Shown here piece by piece: positions 1 to 6,150 of a stretch of 12,124 nucleotides of DNA. The notes under the pieces were generated by a model. That model was not told the origin of the DNA. It made no database searches and was given only the letters and a program-made list of their open reading frames with translations. Location of the stretch: positions 1 through 12,124 of the forward strand of contig CAYXDG010000094.1 of assembly GCA_964463655.1 (NCBI GenBank), written 5' to 3'. This DNA is from Halothece sp964463655. Lineage in GTDB: Bacteria; Cyanobacteriota; Cyanobacteriia; Cyanobacteriales; Rubidibacteraceae. The position numbers were made by a program, and so were the translations under genes. The first letter of the stretch is position 1. Every line of letters begins with the position of its first letter.

Positions 1-154
1 CATTGGTCATTAGTCATTGGTCATTGGTCATTAGTCATTGGTCATTAGTCATTGGAAAAACTGATCTCTTAGTGATTACAAAGGACGAAGGACAAACGAC
101 AAACGACGAAGGACAAACGACAAAGGACAAAGGACAAACAACAAACAACAAATA
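1..154. repeat. Heptad-repeat (STRR-type) element, copy A, upstream of nifU
   Basis: The left arm (1-55) is about eight tandem 7-mers of TCATTGG or TCATTAG. It is followed by a core, AACTGATCTCTTAGT (59-73), and a right arm (78-154) of eleven 7-mers of the type ACAAAGG, ACAAACG, ACGAAGG and ACAAACA. The same core with the same two arm types recurs at 3660-3779 in the same orientation and at 11391-11544 inverted. Heptanucleotide STRR arrays are a known class of cyanobacterial intergenic repeat. The left end may continue outside the window. No gene is visible here, and a nifU promoter would have to lie within or upstream of the repeat. Confidence 0.85.
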
Positions 155-170
155 ACTAAGGATAAAAATT

Positions 171-1067
171 ATGTGGGACTATACAGAAAAAGTAATGGAA
201 CACTTCCACAATCCTCGTAATCAAGGCTCGATTACGGAGAAAGGGGAAGGGGAAGCAGTGGTCACGGGAGAAGTGGGAAGTATTGCTTGTGGCGATGCCC
301 TAAAACTTCATCTCAAGATTGACGAAACCACAAAAACAATTACAGATGCAAGATTTCAAACCTTTGGTTGCGCCAGCGCGATCGCGTCTTCTTCGGTGCT
401 GACAGAACTCTTAAAAGGGAAAACCGTTGAGGAAGCTCTAAAGATAACCAATAAAGAAATTGCAACCTCTCTTGATGGTTTGCCTGAAGAAAAAATGCAC
501 TGTTCTGTGATGGGACAAGAAGCCCTAGAAGCAGCCATTTACAACTATAAAGGGATTCCTTTAGACACTCATGAAGAAGATGAAGGAAATCTTATATGTA
601 ACTGTTTTGGTATAACCGATACAAAAATCAAACGGGTGATTCGCGATAATGATCTTATCAGTGCAGAACAAGTTACCAACTATGTGAAAGCAGGCGGTGG
701 TTGCAGTTCCTGTTTAGCCGATATTGACGACCTGCTCGAAGAAGTTGCCACAGAGAAAGAGAAGAGTTTAGAAGTTGCTAGCGCAATCGCGCAGACGAAA
801 GAATCTTCTCCCGAGGCAACCCCAAAAGTTTTAACCAACCTGCAAAAAATTACCTTAATCCAACAGGTAATCAATGAAGAAATCCGACCCGTTCTTGCTG
901 AAGACGGTGGAGATATGGAACTCTTCGATGTCGAAGGGGATGTCGTCAAAGTGATTCTCAAAGGCGCTTGTAGTGGTTGTGCCTCTTCCGCAGAAACCTT
1001 AAAACTAGCCATTGAAGCCACCCTGCAAGACCGCGTTTTACCCGCATTAACCGTTGAATCTGTCTAA
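171..1067 (+). CDS. nifU: NifU, three-domain Fe-S cluster scaffold protein
   Basis: NifU assembles [2Fe-2S] and [4Fe-4S] clusters from NifS-derived sulfur and passes them to the nitrogenase proteins. This 298-residue protein has the full three-domain layout. The N-terminal IscU-like domain (about 1-130) carries the cluster ligands C40 (in ACGD, with D42), C67 and C111. The central BFD-like [2Fe-2S] domain (about 140-190) has C143, C145, C178 and C181. The C-terminal Nfu domain (about 224-298) has the C267-x-x-C270 pair. A low-conservation linker (about 192-220) separates the last two domains. The ATG at 171 follows TAAGGAT (157-163) and gives the usual NifU N-terminus. It sits upstream of nifH, as in other cyanobacterial nif clusters where nifB, fdxN and nifS usually precede it; those would be off the left edge. 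No ligand is missing. Confidence 0.97.
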   Translation: MWDYTEKVMEHFHNPRNQGSITEKGEGEAVVTGEVGSIACGDALKLHLKIDETTKTITDARFQTFGCASAIASSSVLTELLKGKTVEEALKITNKEIATSLDGLPEEKMHCSVMGQEALEAAIYNYKGIPLDTHEEDEGNLICNCFGITDTKIKRVIRDNDLISAEQVTNYVKAGGGCSSCLADIDDLLEEVATEKEKSLEVASAIAQTKESSPEATPKVLTNLQKITLIQQVINEEIRPVLAEDGGDMELFDVEGDVVKVILKGACSGCASSAETLKLAIEATLQDRVLPALTVESV

Positions 1068-1150
1068 GACAATGTTTATACCCAACTTAAATCATTTCGG
1101 AGGTCGATCGCCCCCAACTGCTAGCTTCACTCTCAACTATTAGTCATTAC

Positions 1151-1177
1151 TCCTTGATTGTTCCCAATAATCAGGGA
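1151..1177 (+). promoter_or_regulatory. Hairpin in the nifH leader
   Basis: TCCTTGATT (1151-1159) can pair with AATCAGGGA (1169-1177), giving a 9-bp stem with one G·T wobble and a 9-nt loop. It lies about 60 nt before the nifH start, inside the 171-bp nifU-nifH spacer (1068-1238). The + strand has no T-run right after it, so it does not look like an intrinsic terminator. A role in 5' processing or stabilisation of nifH mRNA is an inference. I could not identify a convincing -10/-35 pair or an NtcA-type GTA-N8-TAC site in this spacer. Confidence 0.5.
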
Positions 1178-1238
1178 CTCATGACCAACCTCAGAACAAT
1201 AGATCACAAACCATCAAAATTTTAAGGAGACATTAACC

Positions 1239-2117
1239 ATGAGACAAGTTGCATTTTACGGAAAAGGCGGAATTGGAAAATCCACCACATCTCAAAACAC
1301 CATTGCGGCTCTTTCCGAAACGATGCGCGTGATGATCGTCGGCTGTGACCCGAAAGCAGACTCCACCCGTTTGATCCTCCACGCTAAAGCTCAAACCACA
1401 ATTCTCCACTTAGCAGCAGAACGCGGTGCAGTAGAAGAGTTGGAGCTTGAAGAAGTCTTAATCCCAGGCTATAACAACGTGCGTTGTGTTGAATCTGGCG
1501 GTCCTGAACCTGGCGTTGGCTGTGCAGGACGCGGAATTATTACCGCCATTAACTTCCTAGAAGAGGAAGGCGCTTACGAAGACATTGATTTCGTCATGTA
1601 TGACGTACTAGGGGACGTTGTCTGTGGTGGGTTTGCGATGCCCATCCGAGAAGGAAAAGCCCAAGAAATTTACATTGTTACCTCTGGTGAAATGATGGCA
1701 ATGTACGCAGCGAATAACATCGCTCGTGGGGTTCTCAAATATGCACATTCTGGCGGAGTTCGCCTCGGTGGTTTGATTTGCAACAGCCGTAAATGCGATC
1801 GTGAAGATGAGTTAATCGAAGCACTTGCGGAGAAACTCGGCACCCAGATGATTCACTTTGTTCCTCGCGACAACATCGTTCAACAAGCGGAACTGCGTCG
1901 GCAGACCGTCATTGAATATGCTCCCGATCACCCCCAAGCTGCTGAGTATCGTACACTGGCTAACAAAATTGAACACAATAAAAACCTAGTGATTCCCACA
2001 CCTATTGAGATGGACGAGCTAGAAGACCTCTTGATTCAGTTTGGAATTATTGATAGTGAGGAAGACTACAAAAAAATCCTCGAAGCCGAAGAAAAAGGAA
2101 CAACCGTTTCCGTGTAA
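1239..2117 (+). CDS. nifH: NifH, nitrogenase iron protein (dinitrogenase reductase)
   Basis: NifH is the homodimeric, ATP-dependent electron donor to NifDK, and it also acts in cofactor and P-cluster maturation. The P-loop GKGGIGKST is at residues 8-16. The two cysteines that bridge the dimer through one [4Fe-4S] cluster are C95 (GVGCAGRG) and C129 (DVVCGGFAMP). R98 lies at the site used for ADP-ribosylation in organisms with DraT. The switch region DPKADSTR (37-44) is intact. Length is 292 residues, normal for the family. The ATG has a strong AAGGAG (1224-1229) nine bases upstream. The segment around residues 25-32 appears one residue shorter than in heterocystous relatives as I recall them. 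C186 is an extra cysteine where T or V is common. The gene is flanked by hairpins on both sides, which suggests separate control of its message level. Confidence 0.99.
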   Translation: MRQVAFYGKGGIGKSTTSQNTIAALSETMRVMIVGCDPKADSTRLILHAKAQTTILHLAAERGAVEELELEEVLIPGYNNVRCVESGGPEPGVGCAGRGIITAINFLEEEGAYEDIDFVMYDVLGDVVCGGFAMPIREGKAQEIYIVTSGEMMAMYAANNIARGVLKYAHSGGVRLGGLICNSRKCDREDELIEALAEKLGTQMIHFVPRDNIVQQAELRRQTVIEYAPDHPQAAEYRTLANKIEHNKNLVIPTPIEMDELEDLLIQFGIIDSEEDYKKILEAEEKGTTVSV

Positions 2118-2131
2118 CTAAGAAGGTTAAA

Positions 2132-2165
2132 GGATGAGAGAAGAACTGCCATTTTTCTCCCATCC
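2132..2165 (+). promoter_or_regulatory. Strong hairpin between nifH and nifD
   Basis: Bases 2132-2145 (GGATGAGAGAAGAA) pair with 2152-2165 (TTTTTCTCCCATCC). The stem has 14 positions with one A-C mismatch (2137/2160) and one G·T wobble (2143/2154), closing a 6-nt loop, CTGCCA. It begins 15 nt after the nifH stop. No U-tract follows; the downstream sequence is pyrimidine-rich but C-dominated. Hairpins at nifH 3' ends are known in several diazotrophs to protect a nifH-only transcript or limit read-through, which gives NifH excess over NifDK. That role here is inferred from position and stability. Confidence 0.65.
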
Positions 2166-2206
2166 CCTTCCTCCATCCCATCCCATGCAATGAAAGGAAT
2201 AAGATC

Positions 2207-3652
2207 ATGTCAATTGTAGAACGAAATCAAGAATTAATTAAAGAGGTTCTCGAAGCCTATCCAGACAAAGCCGAGAAACGTCGGAGTAAGCACCTCGGTG
2301 TTCAGGAAGAAGGAAAATCTGAGTGCGACGTAAAATCCAATAAAAAATCCGTTCCGGGTGTTATGACCACTCGTGGCTGTTCCTTTGCAGGAGCAAAAGG
2401 CGTGGTCTGGGGTCCAGTCAAAGATATGGTTCACCTCAGTCATGGTCCCGTCGGCTGTGGTTACTACTCCTGGGCCGGTCGTCGCAACTACTACACTGGC
2501 ACCACTGGGGTTGATACCTTCGGCACCATGCAGTTTACTTCTGACTTCCAAGAAAAGGATATCGTTTTTGGAGGAGACAAAAAACTAAGTAAACTCATCG
2601 ATGAAGTAGAAGTTCTCTTCCCCTTAAACAATGGCACAACCATTGAATCAGAATGTCCCGTTGGTTTAATCGGAGATGATATTGAAGGGGTCGCCCGTAA
2701 CAAAGGCAAGGAAACAGGGAAACCCGTTATTCCCGTGCGTTGTGAAGGCTTCCGAGGCGTTTCTCAATCTTTAGGACACCACATCGCCAACGACAGTGTC
2801 CGCGACTGGGCTTTCCCGAAAGCGGATGAGTATCGCAAAACCGAAGATGGCTTTGAAAGCACTCCTTATGATGTCAATATCATCGGTGACTACAACATTG
2901 GCGGAGATGGTTGGCCCAGTCGTCTCTTACTGGAAGCCATTGGCTTACGGGTGATCAGCCAGTTCTCAGGAGATGGAACATTTAATGAAGTGGTAATGGC
3001 TCCCTTAGCCAAAATGAACCTCATTCACTGCTATCGTTCCATGAACTATATCTGTCGTCACATGGAAGAGACTTATGGCATTCCCTGGATGGAATATAAT
3101 TTATTCGGTCCGACGCAAATTGCCAAATCTCTACGGAACATTGCAGCACAGTTTGATGAGACCATCCAAGAGAACGCAGAACGGGTCATTGCACAATATC
3201 AAGCGGATATGGATGCGGTGATTGCCGAATACCGTCCTCGTTTAGAAGGCCGAACCGTGATGATTATGGTCGGTGGCTTGCGTCCTCGTCACATCATCCC
3301 TGCTTTTGAAGATTTGGGAATGGACGTGATTGGAACGGGTTATGAGTTTGGACATAGCGACGATTACAAACGCACCGCAGACTATGTGAAAGATGGCACG
3401 ATTATCTACGATGATGTCAGCGGCTACGAGTTTGAAGAGTTTGCGAAAAAACTGAAACCCGACCTGATTGCAGCAGGAATTAAAGAGAAATACGTCTTCC
3501 AAAAAATGGGGTTACCTTTCCGTCAAATGCACTCCTGGGACTATTCCGGTCCTTATCACGGCTATCACGGCTTCGCAGTATTTGCACGGGATATGGACTT
3601 AGCGATTAACAACCCCACTTGGAGTTTAATCGATAATCCTTGGCAAAATTAA
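2207..3652 (+). CDS. nifD: NifD, nitrogenase MoFe protein alpha chain
   Basis: NifD forms the alpha2beta2 dinitrogenase with NifK and holds FeMo-cofactor, where N2 is reduced. P-cluster ligands are C58 (TRGCSF), C84 (GPVGCGYY) and C150 (ESECPVGLIGDD). FeMo-cofactor ligands are C275 (IHCYRSMNYI) and H442 (RQMHSWDYSGPYHGY). Active-site neighbours V66, Q187, H191 and R359 match V70, Q191, H195 and R359 of Azotobacter. The protein is 481 residues, within the normal range. The ATG at 2207 follows AAAGGA (2193-2198). The reading frame is continuous, so no DNA element of the kind excised from nifD in heterocystous cyanobacteria is present. Its 3' end runs directly into heptad-repeat copy B. Confidence 0.99.
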   Translation: MSIVERNQELIKEVLEAYPDKAEKRRSKHLGVQEEGKSECDVKSNKKSVPGVMTTRGCSFAGAKGVVWGPVKDMVHLSHGPVGCGYYSWAGRRNYYTGTTGVDTFGTMQFTSDFQEKDIVFGGDKKLSKLIDEVEVLFPLNNGTTIESECPVGLIGDDIEGVARNKGKETGKPVIPVRCEGFRGVSQSLGHHIANDSVRDWAFPKADEYRKTEDGFESTPYDVNIIGDYNIGGDGWPSRLLLEAIGLRVISQFSGDGTFNEVVMAPLAKMNLIHCYRSMNYICRHMEETYGIPWMEYNLFGPTQIAKSLRNIAAQFDETIQENAERVIAQYQADMDAVIAEYRPRLEGRTVMIMVGGLRPRHIIPAFEDLGMDVIGTGYEFGHSDDYKRTADYVKDGTIIYDDVSGYEFEEFAKKLKPDLIAAGIKEKYVFQKMGLPFRQMHSWDYSGPYHGYHGFAVFARDMDLAINNPTWSLIDNPWQN

Positions 3653-3659
3653 GCATTCG

Positions 3660-3779
3660 TCATTCGTCCTTTGTCATTGGTCATTGGTCATTGGTCATTA
3701 GGAAAACTGATCTCTTAGTTCCCACAAACGACAAAGGACGAAGGACAAACGACAAAGGACAAACAACAAAAGACAAATT
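3660..3779. repeat. Heptad-repeat (STRR-type) element, copy B, between nifD and nifK
   Basis: Six left-arm 7-mers (TCATTCG, TCCTTTG, three TCATTGG, TCATTAG; 3660-3701) lead into the core GGAAAACTGATCTCTTAGTT (3701-3720). After a CCC, eight right-arm 7-mers of the ACAAACG/ACAAAGG/ACGAAGG type follow (3724-3779). AACTGA (3705-3710) can pair with TTAGTT (3715-3720) over a TCTC loop, with one G·T wobble. The two arms are loosely complementary, so the whole element could fold as a long imperfect hairpin. It fills almost all of the 146-bp nifD-nifK gap, just before the nifK ribosome binding site. The element is in the same orientation as copy A. Confidence 0.88.
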
Positions 3780-3798
3780 ATTAACAGAGGAAAACGTC

Positions 3799-5370
3799 AT
3801 GACTGAGAACACACAAAACGCCAATGATGAAAGGGTAGTGATCGCCTCCGATCCCCATGAAGTGCAAGACCACTTTGATCTATTCAATACTGACCCCTAT
3901 CAGAAATTGTTTGAGTACAAACGTCAGTTTGAAGGGGCGCATAGCAAGGAAAAAATCGCTGAAGTTGCCGAATGGACAAAAAGTTGGGATTACCGCGAGA
4001 AAAACTTTGCTCGTGAAGCGTTAACCATTAACCCAGCCAAAGCCTGTCAGCCTTTAGGCGCTTTATTCTTGGCTGCGGGCTTTGAAGGAACGCTTCCCTA
4101 CTCTCATGGATCGCAAGGTTGCGTGGCATATTTCCGTAGTCACCTCACTCGTAATTATAAAGAGCCTTTCCAAGCGGTTTCTTCTTCGATGACTGAAGAT
4201 GCTGCGGTGTTTGGCGGTTATAAAAATTTGGCTGATGGGCTTGCTAACTGCTATACGCTCTATAAGCCGAAAATGATTGCGTTGTGTACTACTTGCATGG
4301 CGGAAGTAATCGGTGATGATTTGAGTGCATTCGTTGAAAACGCAAAACATGAGGAGGCAATTCCCCAAGAGGTTCCTGTTCCTTTTGCTCATACGCCCAG
4401 CTTTGTTGGCTCTCATATTACGGGCTATGACAATATGCTCAAGGCGATTCTCGGCAATCTCACGAAAGGAAAGAAAGCAGAGACCACCAACGGCAAGTAT
4501 AACTTTAATCTCGGTTTTGATCCTTATGTGGGCAATATTCGGGAACTGAAACGGATTCTCAACTTATTCGGTCTCGATTACACGATTCTTTCTGACAATG
4601 CGGATGCGTTTGATTCTCCCAATACTGGCGAGATGGAAATGTACAACGGTAAGACGACACTAGAGGAAGCGGGAAACTCGATTAACGCTGAAGGCACTTT
4701 CTTCTTCCAGAAATATACTACGCCTAAAAGTCAGGCTTTCTTTGAAGAAGCAGGTCAGCCCACATTTAATTTCCGTCCTTTTGGGATTCGTGGTACGGAT
4801 GCGTTTATTACAAAACTTTCTGAGATTACAGGTAAGGCGGTTCCTCAAGAGTTGGTGGATGAACGCGGTCGCGCTGTTGATGCGATGACGGATTCTCAAG
4901 CGTGGATTCACGGCAAACGAGTTGCCCTTTATGGTGACCCAGATCATGTGTTTGGCTTGGTGAATTTCCTCTTGGAATTAGGGGCTGAACCGACTCATAT
5001 TCTGGTTAGCAACAGTAACAAGGAGTTTGAAGAGGAACTGCAAGCGGTTCTAGATGGCAATCAATACGGTCAAAAAGGGAAAATCTGGGGTAAAAAAGAC
5101 CTGTGGCATTTACGCAGCTTGATGTTTACTGAACCAGTGGATTTATTGATTGGTAATTCCTACGGTAAATATCTCTGGCGTGATACGGAAACGCCTTTTG
5201 TTCGTATCGGTTATCCGATCTTCGATCGCCATCATATGCACCGTTATGAAACTCTTGGCTATCGTGGTGCGTTTAATCTTCATAACTGGATTGTGAACAC
5301 GATTCTCGATGAACTCGATCGAAAAACGATGACTCCTGGCAGTGATATTTCTTTCGATTTAATTCGTTAA
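3799..5370 (+). CDS. nifK: NifK, nitrogenase MoFe protein beta chain
   Basis: NifK is the beta subunit of dinitrogenase and shares the P-cluster with NifD. Numbered from the start at 3799, the P-cluster ligands are C83 (KACQPLGA), C108 (GSQGCVAYFRSH) and C166 (TTCMAEVIGDD). S201 (HTPSFVGSH) matches the additional Azotobacter ligand S188. The protein is 523 residues, a usual NifK length. The ATG at 3799 is chosen because AGAGG (3786-3790) lies eight bases upstream and the protein then begins MTENTQNANDER. An open frame extends upstream to 3640, but those 53 codons are translated heptad repeat and overlap the nifD end, so they are not part of NifK. The C-terminal GYPIFDRHHMHRYETLGYRG segment is the well-conserved region that contacts NifD. 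Confidence 0.98.
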   Translation: MTENTQNANDERVVIASDPHEVQDHFDLFNTDPYQKLFEYKRQFEGAHSKEKIAEVAEWTKSWDYREKNFAREALTINPAKACQPLGALFLAAGFEGTLPYSHGSQGCVAYFRSHLTRNYKEPFQAVSSSMTEDAAVFGGYKNLADGLANCYTLYKPKMIALCTTCMAEVIGDDLSAFVENAKHEEAIPQEVPVPFAHTPSFVGSHITGYDNMLKAILGNLTKGKKAETTNGKYNFNLGFDPYVGNIRELKRILNLFGLDYTILSDNADAFDSPNTGEMEMYNGKTTLEEAGNSINAEGTFFFQKYTTPKSQAFFEEAGQPTFNFRPFGIRGTDAFITKLSEITGKAVPQELVDERGRAVDAMTDSQAWIHGKRVALYGDPDHVFGLVNFLLELGAEPTHILVSNSNKEFEEELQAVLDGNQYGQKGKIWGKKDLWHLRSLMFTEPVDLLIGNSYGKYLWRDTETPFVRIGYPIFDRHHMHRYETLGYRGAFNLHNWIVNTILDELDRKTMTPGSDISFDLIR

Positions 5371-5380
5371 TTGGTCGATC

Positions 5381-5410
5381 CCCCTAGCCCCCCCTTAAAT
5401 AAGGGGGGAA
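5381..5410. repeat. C/G palindromic repeat, copy P1, between nifK and nifZ
   Basis: CCCCCCTT (5389-5396) and AAGGGGGG (5401-5408) form a perfect 8-bp stem with an AAAT loop. It is preceded by GATCCCCCTAG and followed by AAAA. Two related copies lie at 5995-6080 and 11470-11505. There is no T-run downstream on either strand, so it is not a canonical intrinsic terminator. It is best described as a dispersed intergenic palindrome; similar GATCCCCCCTAACCCCCCTT motifs are widespread in cyanobacterial spacers. Confidence 0.7.
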
Positions 5411-5436
5411 AATGAGAAACAACAGAGGACAAAACA

Positions 5437-5700
5437 ATGAAATTAGATGAAGTAGAACTCGATCGCGAACCTGATTTTGATTTAGAGTGTAAGGTCAGAG
5501 TCCGCAAAAACATCAAAAATGATGGCACTTTTCCAGGTAAAGAAATTGGTGAAAGGCTAGTCAATAAAGGAGAGGTGGGATATGTCATTGGAATTGGCAC
5601 ATTTTTACAAACGGCTTACATCTATTCGGTGCATTTCTTAGAAAGCGGGAATGTGGTCGGTTGTCTGGCTAGAGAATTAGAACTGGTTACGGAAAAATGA
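5437..5700 (+). CDS. nifZ: NifZ-domain protein
   Basis: This 87-residue protein matches the NifZ family, which assists maturation of the MoFe protein, chiefly formation of the second P-cluster in NifDK. The recognisable parts are KVRVRKNIKNDGTFPGKEIG (19-38) and KGEVGYVIGIGTFLQ (44-58), followed by YIYSVHFLESGNVVG and an ELELV C-terminus. This is a small beta-rich fold without cysteine ligands; the only Cys is C76. GAGGA (5425-5429) precedes the ATG by seven bases. In many cyanobacteria nifZ sits with nifV and nifT away from nifK. Here it lies directly after nifK and 7 bp before the next gene, so it is probably co-transcribed with the protein it helps assemble. No nifT follows. Confidence 0.88.
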   Translation: MKLDEVELDREPDFDLECKVRVRKNIKNDGTFPGKEIGERLVNKGEVGYVIGIGTFLQTAYIYSVHFLESGNVVGCLARELELVTEK

Positions 5701-5707
5701 GGTGAGA

Positions 5708-5995
5708 ATGATGTCCACACCGACTCATAACCCAATTCCTTCTGGTGCTTCGCATCAGCCCCACTTCGATCCATTTGCCCCTCTCCGACGCTGGATGAAT
5801 GGTATCGAGGTGAAGAACGAAAAATTGGCTCGTTTCTTGTGTCGATTCATTCCGTCTAGTTGTCCGTTTGAAAGGGATATTACCCTGTTTGGACGGACGT
5901 TTCACATTCCTGCTTTGTGTGGGATTAATCCCCTTTATCAGGAAGTTCTCGGTTTACGTCGTCGCGCTGCTGATTATTTGGAAGAAAGTGAATAA
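5708..5995 (+). CDS. Small Mo-dependent nitrogenase-like protein (Mo-nitro_C family)
   Basis: This 95-residue protein resembles the family named for the 'Mo-dependent nitrogenase C-terminus', found as a short stand-alone protein in cyanobacterial nif regions. Its biochemical role is not established to my knowledge. Visible features are a proline- and histidine-rich N-terminus, then RWMNGIEVKNEKLARFLCRF (28-47), IPSSCPFERDITLFGRTF (48-65) and IPALCGINPLYQEVLGLRRR (67-86). There are three cysteines (C45, C52, C71) and no transmembrane segment. GAGGTGA (5699-5705), a good anti-SD match, overlaps the nifZ stop. The ATG at 5708 or the next one at 5711 fits it, and a GTG at 5702 lies inside the SD and is unlikely. 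The gene sits between nifZ and nifE, so a nitrogenase-assembly accessory role is inferred from context. Confidence 0.8.
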   Translation: MMSTPTHNPIPSGASHQPHFDPFAPLRRWMNGIEVKNEKLARFLCRFIPSSCPFERDITLFGRTFHIPALCGINPLYQEVLGLRRRAADYLEESE

Positions 5996-6080
5996 TGAAT
6001 TCTGATCCCCCCTAACCCCCCTTATGAATTCTGATCCCCCCTAACCCTCCTTACTAAAGCTCCGGTTATTAAAGGGGGGA
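5995..6080. repeat. C/G palindromic repeat, copy P2, with a 29-bp tandem duplication
   Basis: A 29-bp unit beginning ATGAATTCTGATCCCCCC occurs at 5995-6023 and again at 6024-6052, with one difference (CCCCCCTT becomes CCCTCCTT). A right arm, AAGGGGGG (6072-6079), can pair with either left arm. The first unit begins on the last base of the upstream gene's TAA stop. The whole spacer before nifE (5996-6150) holds this repeat and a short A/T-rich stretch. I see no RNA gene or terminator with a U-tract. Confidence 0.75.
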
Positions 6081-6150
6081 ATTAAAGCAAAGACGAATTA
6101 TTCATTGTTAATTGATGATGGTGGGCGAGGCAAACCCTACAAAAAGAACT

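Noticed and set aside
1..154. CRISPR array
   Set aside because: The repeats are 7-mers in uninterrupted tandem with no unique spacers of constant length.
1068..1238. NtcA operator (GTA-N8-TAC) or clear -10/-35 promoter for nifH
   Set aside because: No matching spaced palindrome was found by eye. TTTATA near 1074 is A/T-rich but lacks a convincing partner.
2207..3652. Recombinase-excised element inside nifD
   Set aside because: The NifD frame is complete from start to stop with all ligands in place and no insertion.
4063..4416. Antisense open frame opposite nifK (117 codons); similar ones at 680-1021, 2234-2551 and 10879-11214
   Set aside because: Each sits inside a strongly conserved + strand gene, has no recognisable domain and no independent context.
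5381..5410. Intrinsic terminator after nifK
   Set aside because: The 8-bp GC stem is followed by AAAATGAG, not a T-run, and the same palindrome occurs elsewhere, so it is treated as a dispersed repeat.
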